Source: Desulfomonile tiedjei
Lineage (GTDB): Bacteria > Desulfobacterota > Desulfomonilia > Desulfomonilales > Desulfomonilaceae
Direction of reading: 5' to 3'
Assembly: GCA_016212925.1 (NCBI GenBank)
Contig: JACRDF010000024.1
Location: 33,636-97,635, forward strand
DNA: 64,000 nt
Numbering within the stretch: the stretch's first letter is position 1; the number at the start of each line of letters is the position of its first letter. Below the pieces are notes generated by a model. That model was not told the origin of the DNA. It did not search any database and saw only the letters and a list, made by a program, of their open reading frames with translations. Shown here in pieces: positions 61,839 to 64,000 of this stretch. A program made the position numbers and the translations under genes.

Positions 61839-62897
61839 TCACAAACCGTACTGAAACTTGAGCCATGTGGCGAGACTTTCGCGTGACAGATCCAGACCGA
61901 GTTTCTTCCTGATGCGAAGCCTGTAGGAGTTCACCGCATCCACCGTTACCCCTGTGGCTTCCGCTATCTGTTTGGAAGTCAGGCCGGAAACGATCAAGTT
62001 GCATGTCTGAACTTCTTTGGGTGTCAAAAGGGTAAGTTTTTGCGACGGCTTCGTCCCAAAGGACGAGAGAGCATGAGCCAGGTGGTAGTCCAGAGCGCGA
62101 AGAAGGTGCCGACCGGACGTGGAGGTGGTCTCAGCCTTGAGTTGATCGATGAGCGGTTGCAAGCTTACTCTCAGCCTGAGGATGACCTCTTCTTTCAAGT
62201 CCTTCAACTGGCCTTCGATCATGGTCACGATCTCTTTCAAGGCCAGTTCCGCTTTTTGTCTCTCGGCGATTTCCCTGCGCAGGTCCGCATTGGCCGCAGT
62301 CAATTGAGCGGTCCGCTCATTCACGCGCTTTTCCAGCTCTTGATGTCCTCTTCGAAGCTCTTCCTCCTTGCTTTTGCTCCGAGCAAGTTCCTCCTTTTCA
62401 GAGCTGAAATCCTCGATCAAGACGAGCAAGTACCTCCGATCGAATATTCTCACGGATCGAAACGTCATCCGGCACCACAAACCCCTGGCGCTTCCAATCC
62501 GTAAGGGAGCTTCAACCACCTTGGGCCTTCTTGTAAAAAACACCGCCTCAACGAATGATTGCATTTTTTGAGCGTTAGATGGGGTTGGGACGAGTCGGCA
62601 AAAGCTGGTGCTCAGGATTGATTCGTATTCCGGACTGATCTTCGCACAGGCCTGATTCAGGACCGCTATTTTGAAGGATTCATCGATGAGCATTCCCGGA
62701 ATTGGTATTGCTTGAAGCAACTTACCAAAGGTCGTCGCCCAGATTTCCCCTCTGATATCAAAGCTGCCTGAAAGTGTTACGTCCTTGGTAAGCAGGTCGG
62801 CGAGGTCAAGGGTTTGTGTTGCCAACTCATCGATGACAAGAGGCGTTCTAGAGCCCTGGCCGCCATCGTTACCGTTAGCATGGCTGTTCTTACTCAC
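61839..62897 (-). CDS. PAS-type LuxR-family transcriptional regulator
   Basis: The 352-aa protein has an N-terminal domain (about 25-150) similar to that of the kinase at 56.8-58.9 kb (LDLADLLTKDVTLSGSFDIRGE ... TTFGKLLQAIPIPGMLIDESFKI). A long coiled coil follows (about 170-255), then a LuxR/GerE helix-turn-helix (LTPKEVQTCNLIVSGLTSKQIAEATGVTVDAVNSYRLRIRKKLGL, about 290-335). It has no receiver, so it probably senses directly through PAS. Many Desulfobacterota have families of this design. It heads the minus-strand group that continues into the ankyrin gene, 280 nt away. Confidence 0.88.
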   Translation of the reverse strand: MSKNSHANGNDGGQGSRTPLVIDELATQTLDLADLLTKDVTLSGSFDIRGEIWATTFGKLLQAIPIPGMLIDESFKIAVLNQACAKISPEYESILSTSFCRLVPTPSNAQKMQSFVEAVFFTRRPKVVEAPLRIGSARGLWCRMTFRSVRIFDRRYLLVLIEDFSSEKEELARSKSKEEELRRGHQELEKRVNERTAQLTAANADLRREIAERQKAELALKEIVTMIEGQLKDLKEEVILRLRVSLQPLIDQLKAETTSTSGRHLLRALDYHLAHALSSFGTKPSQKLTLLTPKEVQTCNLIVSGLTSKQIAEATGVTVDAVNSYRLRIRKKLGLDLSRESLATWLKFQYGL

Positions 62898-63877
62898 GCT
62901 TCCCCCCCGGTCATGTGTCGTCGGATAATCCCGTATGGCACGGCAAGGCCGGAATCATGCCCACAGAATATGGGATCCTTAAGCCTTTGGATATACCAAT
63001 AAATCCGGAGCATTGGTTTGGCAACTACTATTTTCTCCCCAGCCGGTTTAAGCGCTTAGCTTCTTCCGCCAAGGGGACAATATCATCTGAGCATGCGGAG
63101 AAGGTCGCGGCCTCCTGGTTCCACTTGCTGTTGCAAGCATTTTCCATGCCAAACATGGCGTGTGATGCCTGTGCCGGTTTTAGGCGTAAAGTTCAGACGT
63201 TACGATGACAGAGGGGTTGCCGGAGAGATATCCTTGGCCAAGGGAAACTGAGCCCGCTCCAAATTCACTCCACTTGCTTAATGTCTATACAATATCACCC
63301 AGTTACAGCGGCCGGCTTTGTGAAAGCGTTCCGTCCCAAACAAAACCTCGCAACAAAATCAAATAGTTGCCTCATGTCCGCAATGAGTGAAAATCACTCA
63401 AAGACGGTAGCGTTTGAGCGGTTAGCGCTCGCTGACCCAACGGGATTTCGTCCCTAACCGCGTGCACGATATTCTGGGACTCGGGATTCCCAGGGTAGTC
63501 ATTCCATTGTAGGGTGGGAAAGCTGTCATGCCGCCTTGCGGGGAAGCCGGGTAAGCAACTTTTGATTTCGGAATTATTCACTTGGCAAAGGAGAGACTGC
63601 TTGGCTGGTCATCATAGGGACCCGCATCTTCTGTTGCTGATGTAGGGGCGCATGGCGTGCGCCCGCCTTAGGGCGACCACCGGTCGCCCCTACAGGAGCA
63701 GGATATGAGACCAAGAGCGGGTACCTTGTGGTCGCGGATATGATTTCCACACAAGTGGAGCATTCTTCGTAAAGTGAACAATTCCGTTTGATTTTAGGGG
63801 TCGGGATCCCTTCGTCGTTTCAGACCGAATCGCCACAAAAAACATAACATTGCCGACAATTGTCATTGCTGTACGTG
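62898..63877. other. Intergenic region of about 1 kb, one repeat, no convincing gene
   Basis: 63642-63693 is a GTAGGGGC-family palindrome with two cores (GGGCGCATGGCGTGCGCCC; GGGCGACCACCGGTCGCCC). Short open frames at 62915-63208 and 63372-63581 lack ribosome sites and domains. The stretch probably contains the promoter of the LuxR-type gene. Confidence 0.6.
63642..63693. repeat. GTAGGGGC-family palindrome
   Basis: The conserved feet GTAGGGGC and GCCCCTAC enclose two self-complementary cores that differ completely from those in other copies. Confidence 0.8.
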
Positions 63878-64000
63878 TCAAGTAATTCGTGGACAAGACT
63901 CGAGGAATTCTAGGGGAGTTTTCCCCCCTAGGGCTTGATGCGGTCTTAGGTTGTTGTAGTAGTAGATGTACTGTTCGAGTTCCTTTTTGAACTCTTCTTC
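63878..64000 (-). CDS. Transposase C-terminus (integrase-core, IS3/IS481 type), cut by window edge
   Basis: The last 40 codons before TGA read EEEFKKELEQYIYYYNNLRPHQALGGKTPLEFLES, ending CPRIT. The YxYYNNxRPHxALGGxTPxEF pattern marks the end of the DDE integrase core in IS3- and IS481-family transposases. The remainder lies beyond 64000. The DNA just left of 63878 should hold one end of the element; I could not define its terminal repeat with only one end visible. Confidence 0.85.
   Translation of the reverse strand, partial: EEEFKKELEQYIYYYNNLRPHQALGGKTPLEFLESCPRIT

Overview
The window comes from a GC-rich, Gram-negative, anaerobic diazotroph. The nif operon has the anaerobe layout (nifH-nifI1-nifI2-nifD-nifK-ferredoxin-nifE-nifN-nifB), with two PII-like NifI proteins inside it and a NifD carrying the long insertion typical of anaerobe and methanogen nitrogenases. 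Together with liv- and TRAP-type solute-binding proteins, many PAS/histidine-kinase proteins and abundant short palindromic repeats, this suggests Desulfobacterota (a sulfate-reducer or syntroph relative, perhaps near Desulfomonile). That placement is inference; no rRNA or tRNA gene is visible.

Layout. 1-5.8 kb: a TetR-type regulator (cut by the window edge), divergent from a complete five-gene liv-type ABC importer. 5.9-11.1 kb: universal stress protein, glycine-rich RRM protein, B12-type radical SAM protein, DinB-like protein and two small cysteine-rich proteins. 11.3-21.1 kb (minus strand): a probable protein-export locus made of a large DUF4347/ELWxSDG-repeat protein, an HlyD adaptor, a TolC-like lipoprotein, an M50 protease-HlyD fusion and a GAF-HlyD fusion, without an ABC ATPase. 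22.0-26.4 kb: histidine kinase, single-domain response regulator and hybrid kinase in one operon. 26.4-31.5 kb (minus): PadR-type regulator, modABC molybdate importer and nifA. 31.8-32.9 kb: exported metallo-beta-lactamase-fold protein. 33.8-44.1 kb (minus): the nif operon. 44.4-49.6 kb: an accessory island with a HEPN-like protein, a PD-(D/E)XK nuclease, an addiction-module antitoxin, hicBA, a damaged higB with higA, and several repeat families including a MITE. 49.8-54.1 kb: Old Yellow Enzyme homologue, secreted SH3 protein and TRAP solute-binding protein. 54.9-62.9 kb (minus): two sensor/ankyrin pairs. The window ends in the C-terminus of a transposase.

How the genes work together. Molybdate uptake (modABC) and the nitrogenase activator NifA sit next to each other and a few kb from the nitrogenase operon, whose nifH promoter is a clear sigma-54 site that NifA would activate. 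NifI1/NifI2 would add post-translational ammonium switch-off. Three copies of a hairpin-bearing repeat lie 13-22 nt after stop codons inside operons (after livM, nifI2 and nifD), always in the sense orientation, and may tune segmental mRNA stability. The locus at 11-21 kb is the best candidate for a poorly described system: a protease-coupled, ATPase-less envelope export machine next to its probable giant cargo.
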